This document shows positions 10,411 through 18,264 of a stretch of 64,000 bases of DNA, piece by piece. The DNA is taken from contig WRAC01000003.1 in the NCBI GenBank assembly GCA_009780415.1, positions 1 to 64,000 of the forward strand, given 5' to 3'. Source of the DNA: Defluviitaleaceae bacterium (lineage in GTDB: Bacteria > Bacillota > Clostridia > Lachnospirales > WRAX01). The notes beneath the pieces were generated by a model that saw only the letters and a program-made list of their open reading frames with translations, made no database searches and was not told the origin of the DNA. The first letter of the stretch is position 1. Every line of letters begins with the position of its first letter. The position numbers were made by a program, and so were the translations under genes.

Positions 10411-10440
10411 TAAAACCCTGAGGCAATCCCCAAGGTTTTT
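10411..10440 (-). terminator. Terminator after the AbrB-family gene
   Basis: Stem CCTTGGGG / CCTCAGGG with loop ATTG and a following TTTTAT on the minus strand. On the plus strand it is followed by TTTTT, so it could act in both directions. Confidence 0.7.
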
Positions 10441-10484
10441 ATGTACCCTTAATTTTAAAGCATACCAGAAAAATTCCGTTATGT

Positions 10485-10754
10485 CTACTGGCCTTTTTCC
10501 AGCTTATAGCCCGCTATACGCGCAAGCTCCTTTATGGAGTTTAAAGAAACCTTCAAACCTCTGTATTCCACCAAATCTTCCATATCGCCAGTAAACACGT
10601 CCGTCGGGATATACTTCTTTAATACGATGGTATCGTTATTAGTAAAGATTTCCAACGGGTCGCGTTCATTGATGCTGAGCGTCTTGCGAAGCTCGATAGG
10701 CAGCACAATACGGCCGAGTTCGTCAACCTTCCTCACAATACCGGTAGACTTCAT
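10485..10754 (-). CDS. AbrB/SpoVT-family transition regulator
   Basis: An 89-residue DNA-binding protein. Its first 50 residues form the swapped-hairpin AbrB fold, with the signature VRKVDELGRIVLPIELRK. The C-terminal 40 residues have no clear motif. Family members (AbrB, Abh, SpoVT) control the switch to stationary phase and sporulation. It has its own consensus sigma-A promoter (10815-10843) and is divergent from spmAB. It could control the flanking sporulation genes, but no operator can be identified by eye. Confidence 0.9.
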   Translation of the reverse strand: MKSTGIVRKVDELGRIVLPIELRKTLSINERDPLEIFTNNDTIVLKKYIPTDVFTGDMEDLVEYRGLKVSLNSIKELARIAGYKLEKGQ

Positions 10755-10814
10755 AATGGCATTACTCCCTTCCCCTTATTAACGCAAAAAATAAATGACA
10801 ACATAATTATGAAC

Positions 10815-10843
10815 AATATACCATATTTGTAAAAGAATGTCAA
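10815..10843 (-). promoter_or_regulatory. Sigma-A promoter of the AbrB-family gene
   Basis: TTGACA, a 17-bp spacer and TATATT on the minus strand, about 60 bp before the start codon. Confidence 0.8.
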
Positions 10844-10949
10844 TAGTTGAATTTAAATACAATAAAATGGTAAAATATGGATTTAAATTATGAAATGCAG
10901 TAATAATCCGTCTTGGGTCAAGCATAGACTGGCAATGAGGTGTTTGTAC

Positions 10950-11531
10950 ATGCTGAACTATCTGTGGGCGGCGTTTATTTTGATAGGGGTTGTATATGCC
11001 GCGTTTTCGGGCAATATTGACCAGCTTACGAGCGGGGCGCTGGATTCGTCGGTTGACGCGGTTAATCTTTGCATCAGGATGCTGGGTATCATGTGCATGT
11101 GGACGGGTCTGATGAAGATAGCCGAAAAAAGCGGCTTGATTTACGCCATGTCGCGCGGACTTGCTCCCGCACTGAGTAAGCTCTTTCCCACCTTGCCGCG
11201 TGACGGTAAGGCAATGGAGCATATATCCACAAACATGATCGCCAACATTCTGGGTTTGGGCTGGGCCGCGACGCCGCCGGGCATAAAGGCGATGGAGGAG
11301 CTGCAAAAGCTGAACCCGGATAAAACAAGGGCCAGCAAGGAAATGTGTATGTTTCTGATAATAAACCTCTCCAGCTTACAGCTTGTAACAATAAACATCA
11401 TCGCTTACCGCGCCCAATATAACTCCGTAAGCCCGCAGGAGATTATCGGGCCTGGGATATTGGCGACGCTGTGTTCCACCGCTGCAGGCATTATTTTTGC
11501 TAAAATAATGGAAAAGAGGCGTAATACATGA
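10950..11531 (+). CDS. spmA: Spore maturation protein A
   Basis: A membrane protein of 193 residues from the ATG at 10950. An in-frame ATG exists at 10890, but GAGGTG sits 7 nt before 10950 and the shorter product matches known SpmA length. It starts MLNYLWAAFILIGVVYAAF and has several hydrophobic helices. SpmA and SpmB are needed for spore core dehydration and heat resistance in Bacillus and Clostridium. The motif NIFGLG-like NMIANILGLGWAATPPGIKA is typical. It overlaps spmB by ATGA. Confidence 0.92.
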   Translation: MLNYLWAAFILIGVVYAAFSGNIDQLTSGALDSSVDAVNLCIRMLGIMCMWTGLMKIAEKSGLIYAMSRGLAPALSKLFPTLPRDGKAMEHISTNMIANILGLGWAATPPGIKAMEELQKLNPDKTRASKEMCMFLIINLSSLQLVTINIIAYRAQYNSVSPQEIIGPGILATLCSTAAGIIFAKIMEKRRNT

Positions 11532-12061
11532 GGGCAATGCTCTTTGTGTCAAATATAATGATTCCGTTGTTGTTCGTGGTCATTATCGTATATGGTCTGT
11601 TAAAAAAAGTCCGTGTTTACGACGCTTTCATAGAAGGAGCAAAAGACGGTTTTTCCACCGTGCTCACTATTTTACCCACACTTATCGGCCTGATGGTATC
11701 CATCGGCATACTGCGCACTTCCGGCGCTCTGACCGCGCTTTCATCCTTGTTACAACCGGCTTGCGCCACCATAGGCTTCCCCGAACCCGCTCTGCCGCTT
11801 ACATTGATGCGCCTGGTTTCATCCTCAGCCTCCGTCGGCCTCCTTCTTGACATTTTCAAAACCTACGGCCCGGATTCTTTCACAGGCCGCTTCGTATCCG
11901 TGATGATGAGTTCCACTGAAACTATATTCTATACTTTAAGCATCTATTTCGTAGCCGTGAAAATAACAAAAACGCGCTACACCCTAGCCGGAGCTTTAAT
12001 TGCCAACTTCGCAGGTATAGCCGCGTCTTTAATTATAACCGACCTAGTATTCGGCCGGTAA
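11528..12061 (+). CDS. spmB: Spore maturation protein B
   Basis: A 177-residue membrane protein translationally coupled to spmA by a 4-bp ATGA overlap. It carries the gate-like motif region GAKDGFSTVLTILPTLIGLM near residue 37 and the segment SSTETIFYTLSIYF, both typical of SpmB. It acts with SpmA in the forespore or mother-cell membrane during late spore maturation. The next feature downstream, the SRP RNA, is read in the opposite direction and ends 33 bp away. Confidence 0.93.
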   Translation: MRAMLFVSNIMIPLLFVVIIVYGLLKKVRVYDAFIEGAKDGFSTVLTILPTLIGLMVSIGILRTSGALTALSSLLQPACATIGFPEPALPLTLMRLVSSSASVGLLLDIFKTYGPDSFTGRFVSVMMSSTETIFYTLSIYFVAVKITKTRYTLAGALIANFAGIAASLIITDLVFGR

Positions 12062-12093
12062 CCCATAACCCCTGATACCTTGCTTAATAAAAT

Positions 12094-12358
12094 CCGTGCG
12101 CCCGCCGTCGACACTTTCCTCCGGGCGTAAACACGGCAGCCTGCTCCGGCCAAGCACTCCCACGGCACATGCCGGTAACGGTTTAGCGCTGCTTCCTTCC
12201 GGACCTGACGCGGTTCGCCGGCCGCCATTGCGCGGGACTTGACCATCAACACCGCTTACCATGCGCAGACCCCACAAAAAAGGAGCCTAAGGACGGGCGT
12301 CACCTCCGCTGCAGCGGACTGCGGATACAGGGAACCGCTACCTCCCCGGCTAGCACGG
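12094..12358 (-). ncRNA. ffs: Signal recognition particle RNA, large Gram-positive type
   Basis: Read on the minus strand, the RNA starts CCGTGCTAGCCGGGGAGG and carries the near-invariant domain IV core GGTCCGGAAGGAAGCAGC. Its 3' end, GCGCACGG, pairs with the 5' CCGTGC. At about 265 nt it includes the Alu domain, as in Bacillus and Clostridium scRNA. It pairs with Ffh to target nascent membrane proteins. A consensus promoter lies about 35 bp upstream, so the transcript is probably trimmed at the 5' end. Confidence 0.95.
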
Positions 12359-12390
12359 AAAATTTAAAGCGTTTTGAATGGTGCCCTGTT

Positions 12391-12419
12391 ATTATAGATT
12401 AAAAAAGTATTTGTGTCAA
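12391..12419 (-). promoter_or_regulatory. Consensus sigma-A promoter of the SRP RNA
   Basis: TTGACA, 17 bp, TATAAT on the minus strand: a perfect match at the correct spacing. Confidence 0.88.
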
Positions 12420-12522
12420 CAAAAATTATACTTTTATAAGAGTACCTCTGATAAACGGCTTTCCGGGAGGCCAAATGGAGTTATTTAACTTGTTCCCAGC
12501 ATATTTAAAGGTAATTTAATGC

Positions 12523-12551
12523 TTGACTTTGCTTTTATCATATGGTAATAT
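12523..12551 (+). promoter_or_regulatory. Sigma-A promoter of tRNA-Val
   Basis: TTGACT, a 17-bp spacer and TAATAT lie 12 bp before the tRNA gene. Confidence 0.6.
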
Positions 12552-12562
12552 AATGAATGCAA

Positions 12563-12635
12563 GGGCGCATAGCTCAGTTGGGAGAGCGCCAGCTCGACAA
12601 GCTGGATGCCGTAGGTTCAAGTCCTACTGTGCCCA
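12563..12635 (+). tRNA. tRNA-Val (GAC), with C at position 33
   Basis: A complete 73-nt cloverleaf. The acceptor is GGGCGCA/TGTGCCC with one G-U pair, the D arm GCTC/GAGC, the anticodon stem CCAGC/GCTGG and the T arm GTAGG/CCTAC with loop TTCAAGT. The discriminator is A. The CCA end is not encoded. The seven-base anticodon loop is TCGACAA, which gives anticodon GAC but places C at position 33 where nearly all tRNAs have U. The tRNA 3' side is followed by decayed integrase sequence, so the gene has served as an integration site. Confidence 0.92.
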
Positions 12636-12642
12636 TACCCGG

Positions 12643-12667
12643 AAATCTTGAGAAATCAAGGTTTTTT
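12643..12667 (+). terminator. Terminator of tRNA-Val
   Basis: Stem AAATCTTGA / TCAAGGTTT with a GAAA loop and a run of T directly after the tRNA. Confidence 0.75.
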
Positions 12668-12740
12668 CTTTTGCAATTTTCACATTTCGTCATTTTCTTT
12701 TGACTCATTTTTGACCCATCGCTTTTTGTTCAGGTGCTCA

Positions 12741-12983
12741 TTAATTAAGTCGGAATTGCGGATAAAAGCTTCTTCTTGACATGGCGGTATAAAGATCGGT
12801 TGCATCATTGTTTGAGCGTCCTAGGAAAATTTTATGTGACATTTCATCTACACCTGCGGCGTACAAGTCTGTGGCGTATGTATTGATGTTTCGTGCAGTT
12901 CTTAAATACGTGATGTACTCAAAAATCGTGTTTTCCTCAACCGATATACAAGGCTTAGGAAACCACGGCGAGGAGGCGTTCAT
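12741..12983 (-). pseudogene. Tyrosine integrase C-terminal remnant
   Basis: A leftward frame contains TARNINTYATDLYAAGVD followed by LGRSNNDATDLYT. This lines up with the catalytic end of phage or ICE integrases (RHTYATDLY..AGVD....LGHS......YTH). The His of the R-H-x-x-R box is missing, the catalytic Tyr region is altered and no N-terminal part is present, so it cannot be active. Between it and tRNA-Val the sequence TTTTGACTCATTTTTGACCC resembles the usual integrase tail next to clostridial tRNA insertion sites. It marks an old element at this tRNA. Confidence 0.7.
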
Positions 12984-12984
12984 T

Positions 12985-13272
12985 TACGGCGGCGCAGCGT
13001 ATGGCGGAACATCTAAACGAGAAGAGTCCGCCAATAAGCCCGAATTATCGCACCAAACCTTGAAACGCCGCCAAAGCATCAAAAAGCTGCCCGATTCTCA
13101 GCACACCGGCGAAATAGCGTTCCGCGAGAAAGAGAAATCCCGAATACGCGCCAAAGCCGAACTCCCGTTCCACATCATTAAAAATCTGTTCAAGTTTCGA
13201 AAAACGCCGTATCAAGGGTTAGCTATTATACGCGTTAATAACAATTCCATCGCATTTTTGCCGCGTTTTTAG
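12985..13272 (+). pseudogene. IS5-type DDE transposase C-terminal fragment
   Basis: The frame contains RRQSIKKLPDSQHTGE, then KSRIRAKAELPFHIIK and FRKTPYQGLA. These match the C-terminal end of IS5-family transposases (RAKVEHPFRVIK..FGY.KTRYRGLAKN). The catalytic Asp residues and the N-terminus are absent, and the end runs into unrelated sequence. The open frame extends upstream to 12808, but that part is only antisense of the integrase remnant. The fragment is a dead insertion-sequence piece. Confidence 0.65.
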
Positions 13273-13341
13273 AAAATCGGCCGACTTGTTCAGTACTTAA
13301 TTAAGAACCCAGATTCCGATTATTTACAATGATAAACAGAA

Positions 13342-13620
13342 TTACGCTGTCTCGTTCAAATCGGAATTAAAAAGCTCAAGCTTAGCTTGAAGCATCATTT
13401 CAAGACGCGTGATTGCGTTGAGCATTTGTTCTACTGACTTGTTAAGCTTAAGCAATTGCGCAGGCGTTACGTCTTCCATTCCGATAATAGCCTGCATTTT
13501 TTCACCCTCAGCGTTCAGTATGTGGGCCAAAGCGGCTTCCTGTAAGGCTACCGATTGAATTATATCGGTTATAGCCTGATCGCGTGAGCCTTCACCCGGA
13601 GTGATTACTGGCATTCCCAT
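13342..13620 (-). CDS. Small protein made of the HILNAEGEK module (92 aa)
   Basis: The start is set at 13620, where AGGAGGTG lies 6 nt before the ATG (MGMPVITPGE); longer open sequence upstream lacks a site. After 12 residues the whole protein is one helical module: AITDIIQSVALQEAALAHIL, then NAEGEKMQ, then a leucine-rich amphipathic tail with LKLNKSVEQML. The same module ends the two rightward proteins that follow. There is no signal peptide or membrane segment. It is divergent from them across a 167-bp region. A role as an assembly or anchoring partner is inference. Confidence 0.75.
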   Translation of the reverse strand: MGMPVITPGEGSRDQAITDIIQSVALQEAALAHILNAEGEKMQAIIGMEDVTPAQLLKLNKSVEQMLNAITRLEMMLQAKLELFNSDLNETA

Positions 13621-13787
13621 TGAAACACCTCCTATCTGGATTTTATTGGCATTCTCATGCCTGCTGATAATATATGCAAGTCCAAAAGCGGTTGTTACCA
13701 TGTCAAGCGTTAATAATTTTGTGTCCAACCCTATCTATTTTACATACTATTATACGAGAAACAGATTTTACAATAGGAGTGATATTT

Positions 13788-14819
13788 ATGGATATGCTGC
13801 ATCCAAGCAGCGTTATTGAAATACCTTCAGATAATAGACAAACATTTCGAGGAATCACTTTTGACGGTTGTTTTTTCTACATGACGGTACCGCGTGAATG
13901 TGCCATTTATAAATTCAACAGAGAATTTGAAGTTGTTAACGTTGTCAAAGTTGACAAGCCGTATACCGCTATCTGTTATGACGCCTCAGAAAAAGTTCTT
14001 TGGGCCGCTACAGATAAACCCGACGTCATATATAAATTGAATCGCGGTTTAAAGGAAATCGGACAGCTTCATATTAAGACGGATAAGAAACTGTGTGACC
14101 CAATAGTGGGGCTTTCTTACGATTGTAAGAAAAATGTCCTGCTGGCCGCATACCTTGATTTTATTGCAGAGATTTCTAAGAAAAACGGGTGCGTTCATAT
14201 GTTGAATGCGGACTGTCCCGGAGACTATTCAGCGGTTCTGTCTATTGCCCCATATTATGCAGTTGTCTGCCAAAATACTTGCAAAAACAAGAAAAGACAG
14301 GATATTCTTTTCTATACGGATGAAGGATGCTTAATTAGGCACCTTTACATCGATGCGAAGTATAAAATTGTAAACCTGCTATTTTATCCATGCAAAACTA
14401 AAAACAAATCAGACTTCGAACTGATAATCCTGGCGTCTGATATATGCGGGCGACCGGTGATTCTTCGTTATGCGATGAAAGTATGCGGTATGAACCCGGA
14501 TTGTTGTAACTATAAGGTATGCAAAGAAAAATGCGAAGACGATGACGACAAAACCTGTGACCAGGCTTGTAATGACTTGCTTCAGTCTGTAGCGCTGGTT
14601 GAAGCCGCTCTTGCGCACATATTAAACGCGGAGGGCGAAAAATTACAGAAAGCAACTTCTATTGCGAAGACCACATGTGAACTTCTGGAAGTTAACAAGT
14701 CAATCAGTAATGCTATTGTGGGTGCGGCTCATTTGGAATTTTTACTGTTGCAAAAACTAGAAGTAATTAATAGTATATGCTCAAAAATAAAAAAGGAGGA
14801 AAATAAAAAATGGCTGTAG
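13788..14819 (+). CDS. Propeller-like protein with Cys-rich linker and C-terminal HILNAEGEK module
   Basis: The start at 13788 (MDMLHPSSVIEI) follows AGGAGT by 7 nt; the open frame extends upstream without a site. Residues 1-245 form repeated strands of the type FDGCFFYMTVP and CYDASEKVLWAATDK, suggestive of a beta-propeller. A short Cys-rich acidic linker follows (CGMNPDCCNYKVCKEKC, then DDDDKTC). The last 75 residues contain SVALVEAALAHILNAEGEK, the module shared with both neighbours. No signal peptide is present. The gene overlaps the next by 10 bp, so the two are probably co-translated. No enzyme motif is visible. Confidence 0.75.
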   Translation: MDMLHPSSVIEIPSDNRQTFRGITFDGCFFYMTVPRECAIYKFNREFEVVNVVKVDKPYTAICYDASEKVLWAATDKPDVIYKLNRGLKEIGQLHIKTDKKLCDPIVGLSYDCKKNVLLAAYLDFIAEISKKNGCVHMLNADCPGDYSAVLSIAPYYAVVCQNTCKNKKRQDILFYTDEGCLIRHLYIDAKYKIVNLLFYPCKTKNKSDFELIILASDICGRPVILRYAMKVCGMNPDCCNYKVCKEKCEDDDDKTCDQACNDLLQSVALVEAALAHILNAEGEKLQKATSIAKTTCELLEVNKSISNAIVGAAHLEFLLLQKLEVINSICSKIKKEENKKWL

Positions 14820-16867
14820 TATCAGGAAGAGTTATATTCGACAGCGCTAGAACCGCCCAATGGTCAGACGTGATGCCAGGTATCGCAGGCGTTGCGGTGG
14901 CGTTACAAAACATAGCGACTAACGAGCTCCTTGCTGTTTTAACAGGTACGAACGGAGAATACTCGTTTATTAATGTTCCCAACGGCAATTACCGTATAGT
15001 GGAATCTTATGGATTGAGTGCCGTTCCGGCTCCGGGAGATTTCAACAATGCGGCAGCAGCCCCAATACCCGACGGTGTCACACCGCCAATAAGCTATGTA
15101 ACCAACCCGCCTACCGGCTCAACAAACCTTGATTGCACAGTACCAAACACAATTTTTGTCACAGTGTCCGATAATGATTTAAATGATCAAAATTTTTTGA
15201 ACGGGACGGTTAGATACACGCCAATCACAGCTATAATGGATAGTTGCGCCACTATCGATCCTGAGAACCTACTTACGGACGCCGATGATGGAACTTTCGG
15301 CTTCTTCCCTGCCGGAACGCCGGCAAATACCGGAGCTCCAACAGAACCATACCCCGGATTTGTGCCGGGTTTCGCGTATGTATTACCCGATCCTGCTGTT
15401 GATACACCAGACGATGGCGAGTATACGGTTCAAAATATCATGAACAATTCATTGGCTAATGAGCGCGGCGCATGGTGGCGTATTGCCGACCATACCACAG
15501 GCAATGAAACAGGCAGGATGATGGTGATTAACGGGTATGATCCCGGAACGGTATTTATCCATGAAGAAGTAAACGTTTTGCCTAATACAAACTATCTGTT
15601 CAGCGCATGGATTTTGAATATGTTCAAAGTTACCGGGTACGCGAATCCCGCTTTTGGCGTTTTAATTACTGACGATAACGGCGATGTGCTGTACAGCCAC
15701 TCATTAGGCGCGGAAATTCCCGTAAACATGAACACCCCTGAATGGAAGCAAATCGGAACTGTGTTTAATTCCCAAGATAATACCCATTTAACATTTGAGT
15801 TTCTGAGCCAGGCGCCGGCGGCATGGGGTAACGATTACGCGTTGGACGATATTGCGCTCCATGAAGTGGATGTACCCGTTTTTACACCTGTTAAATCTGT
15901 TAACCCTTCCCGCGCCAATGTCGGAGATACCGTCACATACACGGTCACTTTGGAAAATACCTGCCAAAGCCCGTTGACAAACGTAAGGTTTCAGGATACC
16001 GTACCGAACGGCTTGTCATTTGTAACCGGCTCTGTAAGGGTCAACAGCGCTCCTAATCCCGGCGCAAACCCTAATATCGGGTTTACAATAGCGAACGTTC
16101 CGGGAGAATCGACTGTCACCATCCAATTTTCCGCTTTGGTCACTTCCGTGCCTTTAACTAATCCGGTGCTCAACCAAGCGGATATGAGCTATAACTATAC
16201 GCCGGTAGAGGGTGGAATTCCCGGTGAATCTAACGTATCTTCTAATATTGTCCCTTTGGATATCGGTGATTCCGCTGATTTGTCCGTTGTAAAAACGGGT
16301 TCGCCCAGCGTCGTAAAGCCCGGAGAAACGTTAACGTATACGATAACCGTCGCTAACGCCGGCCCTACGGCAGCAGAAAACGTAACTTTGACGGACGCTC
16401 ATCCTATTGGCCTCTCTAACCTTGAATACTCAATAGACGGAGGCGCCTCATTCCAAGCTTGGACCGGTAATATAAATCTTGGAATGATGGATGCCGGCGA
16501 TTCGTTGGTGGTTATCATACAAGGTACTGTAAACGAGGATATAGCAGGACGTTATATTTATAACATCGCCGAAGTGAGTTCCACAACGCCTGATCCCAAT
16601 TACTCGAATAATACTTCATCGATTAGAACAGAGATTTTTACCCCAAGAACACAAGCGATTACTGACATTATTGAATCTGTTGCGTTACAAGAAACCGCGC
16701 TTTCTCACATCCTAAACGCCGAAGGTGAAAAAATGCAAACGATGCTAGGTATGAATGATGTGACGATCGACCAGTTGTTTGAACTGAACCGTTCCGTTAC
16801 ACGTTTGGTTGGGACGATAACCAGATTGGAATCTGTTCTTCAAGCAAAGTTAAATAGTGTTAAGTAA
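14810..16867 (+). CDS. DUF11 / SdrD-B-like surface-type protein with C-terminal HILNAEGEK module
   Basis: A 685-residue protein starting behind AAAGGAGG. Domains in order: a prealbumin-like fold, residues 1-110 (VSGRVIFDS, NGEYSFINVPNGNYRIVE); a jelly-roll-like region, about 140-355 (WWRIADHTTGNETGRMMVIN, YALDDIALHEV); two DUF11 repeats, about 365-480 and 490-605 (NVGDTVTYTVTLEN and KPGETLTYTITVANAGPTAA); and the module SVALQETALSHILNAEGEKM in the last 75 residues. Domain types are those of surface proteins, yet there is no signal peptide, LPXTG or membrane helix. Mother-cell-made spore appendage or exosporium proteins such as the DUF11 proteins of Clostridium taeniosporum appendages would explain that; this is inference. 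Confidence 0.82.
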   Translation: MAVVSGRVIFDSARTAQWSDVMPGIAGVAVALQNIATNELLAVLTGTNGEYSFINVPNGNYRIVESYGLSAVPAPGDFNNAAAAPIPDGVTPPISYVTNPPTGSTNLDCTVPNTIFVTVSDNDLNDQNFLNGTVRYTPITAIMDSCATIDPENLLTDADDGTFGFFPAGTPANTGAPTEPYPGFVPGFAYVLPDPAVDTPDDGEYTVQNIMNNSLANERGAWWRIADHTTGNETGRMMVINGYDPGTVFIHEEVNVLPNTNYLFSAWILNMFKVTGYANPAFGVLITDDNGDVLYSHSLGAEIPVNMNTPEWKQIGTVFNSQDNTHLTFEFLSQAPAAWGNDYALDDIALHEVDVPVFTPVKSVNPSRANVGDTVTYTVTLENTCQSPLTNVRFQDTVPNGLSFVTGSVRVNSAPNPGANPNIGFTIANVPGESTVTIQFSALVTSVPLTNPVLNQADMSYNYTPVEGGIPGESNVSSNIVPLDIGDSADLSVVKTGSPSVVKPGETLTYTITVANAGPTAAENVTLTDAHPIGLSNLEYSIDGGASFQAWTGNINLGMMDAGDSLVVIIQGTVNEDIAGRYIYNIAEVSSTTPDPNYSNNTSSIRTEIFTPRTQAITDIIESVALQETALSHILNAEGEKMQTMLGMNDVTIDQLFELNRSVTRLVGTITRLESVLQAKLNSVK

Positions 16868-16869
16868 GT

Positions 16870-16911
16870 GTCAAATAGACCCGCGTCTGTACAGGGGCGG
16901 GTCTATTTGAC
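16870..16911 (+). terminator. Long perfect hairpin after the DUF11 gene
   Basis: A 15-bp perfect stem GTCAAATAGACCCGC / GCGGGTCTATTTGAC begins 3 bp after the stop codon. No T-run follows, so termination may be weak or the hairpin may protect the mRNA 3' end. Confidence 0.6.
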
Positions 16912-17119
16912 GCTTATGATCAAACTGTAATCAATCACCTTTTTAATTATTCTTAAAAATCCGACTACGGCCTATCGTCCTGTTCTCCATTTTAGATTGT
17001 CCATTATACGGCAAAATCTTTTCCGCTATTGCACGGTTGATTGTAGGTTTTGCGAAACCGCGTGCCTTGTACCCGCGACCACGTTCACAGAACGGGATTG
17101 AAAAACTAAAACGTATATT

Positions 17120-18013
17120 TTAAATCTTAAATAGAGTTGTACTCAAATATTTTTCTCCCCTATCAGGGAATATCGCAACAATTGTTCCCGAATTCAAGTC
17201 CTTCGCGACTTCAAGCGCGGCAATCATGGCAGCTCCGCTACTCATGCCGACAAATATAGCTTCTTCCGCGACTATTCTACGCGACATTTCAAAAGCGGCT
17301 TCGGTTTCAATTTGTATGCTAATGTCTATTTTTCGGGGGTCATATATTTCTGGAATAATCGCTTCTTCCATGCTTTTTAACCCTTGTATATAGTGTCCTT
17401 TGACTGGGTGCGCTTCCACTATTTTAATAGATGGATTCTTTTGTTTTAGCCTCATCCCAACTCCCATAATCGTTCCTGATGTGCCGATAGCAGATACGAA
17501 ATGAGTTATATTTCCATCTGTTTGATTCCATATTTCTTCGGCAGTTGTGCAGTAATGCGTCAGCTTGTTAGTTTCGTTTGAATATTGGTCCGGATTGTAA
17601 TATTTTTCCGGATACTGCTTAAGCAGTTCCTTTGTTTTCATGATAGCGCCGTCGGTTCCTTTATCCGCGTCTGTAAGTATGATTTCACCGCCGAAAGCCT
17701 TTATCATTTTTTGACGCTCTATTGAAACAGCCTCACTCATAACAATACAGACTTTGTAACCTTTTACGCTGCCTATCATTGCAAGACCAATGCCTGTATT
17801 TCCCGATGTCGCTTCGATGATCGTTTTATCTTTTGTCAACACGCCATCAGATTCTGCTTGTTCAATCATTTTTAAAGCAATCCTATCTTTTATGCTCCCT
17901 GTCGGATTGAATCCTTCCAATTTTGCATAAAGAGTTACATTTGGATTAATATTCATATGATTGATTTTTACAATGGGTGTGTTCCCTATTGTTTTTAGAA
18001 TGTTGTTATGCAC
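17120..18013 (-). CDS. cysK: Cysteine synthase (O-acetylserine sulfhydrylase)
   Basis: A PLP-dependent enzyme of about 297 residues that makes cysteine from O-acetylserine and sulfide. NPTGSIKDRIALKM carries the Schiff-base Lys, EATSGNTGIGLAM the substrate loop, and SAIGTSGTIMGVG the phosphate-binding loop. The start is probably GTG at 18013, because GGAG sits 6 nt upstream of it; a TTG at 18025 gives four more residues. The gene stands alone, without cysE, between accessory genes. Two tandem 11-bp repeats lie about 100 bp upstream. Confidence 0.92.
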   Translation of the reverse strand: MHNNILKTIGNTPIVKINHMNINPNVTLYAKLEGFNPTGSIKDRIALKMIEQAESDGVLTKDKTIIEATSGNTGIGLAMIGSVKGYKVCIVMSEAVSIERQKMIKAFGGEIILTDADKGTDGAIMKTKELLKQYPEKYYNPDQYSNETNKLTHYCTTAEEIWNQTDGNITHFVSAIGTSGTIMGVGMRLKQKNPSIKIVEAHPVKGHYIQGLKSMEEAIIPEIYDPRKIDISIQIETEAAFEMSRRIVAEEAIFVGMSSGAAMIAALEVAKDLNSGTIVAIFPDRGEKYLSTTLFKI

Positions 18014-18108
18014 TTTATTCTCCAATTATTATTTAATCATTGTTACAATATAGCACAGCAGAAAAAATTCGAGATAATATCATTATATGTATTTATAAAC
18101 ATAATGCT

Positions 18109-18139
18109 TCTCGTACCTACCGCGTCTATCTCGTACCTA
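18109..18139. promoter_or_regulatory. Tandem TCTCGTACCTA repeats upstream of cysK
   Basis: The 11-mer occurs at 18109 and 18129, spaced exactly 20 bp, so both copies face the same side of the helix. This looks like a two-site operator. It could serve cysK (leftward) or the secreted protein gene (rightward). Confidence 0.35.
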
Positions 18140-18264
18140 TCTCCATTTCAATTATTATATCACGTTATGAGGTAAATTGAAAGTAATTTTATATATAATA
18201 TTTGATTTCATATCCTTTGTATGGTACATTAAATATAAATTACTATGCGAAAGGAGTAATTACT

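Noticed and set aside
12808-12984. N-terminal part of the open frame that ends in the transposase fragment
   Set aside because: It is the reverse strand of the integrase remnant; the join is accidental.
16943-17105. Leftward open stretch with GFAKPTINRAIAEKILPYNG between the DUF11 gene and cysK
   Set aside because: About 50 codons, no start or ribosome binding site and no family recognised; at most a gene remnant.
17080-17105. TTCACAGAACGGGATTGAAAA considered as a CRISPR repeat
   Set aside because: Single occurrence without spacing units; no CRISPR array or cas genes seen in the window.
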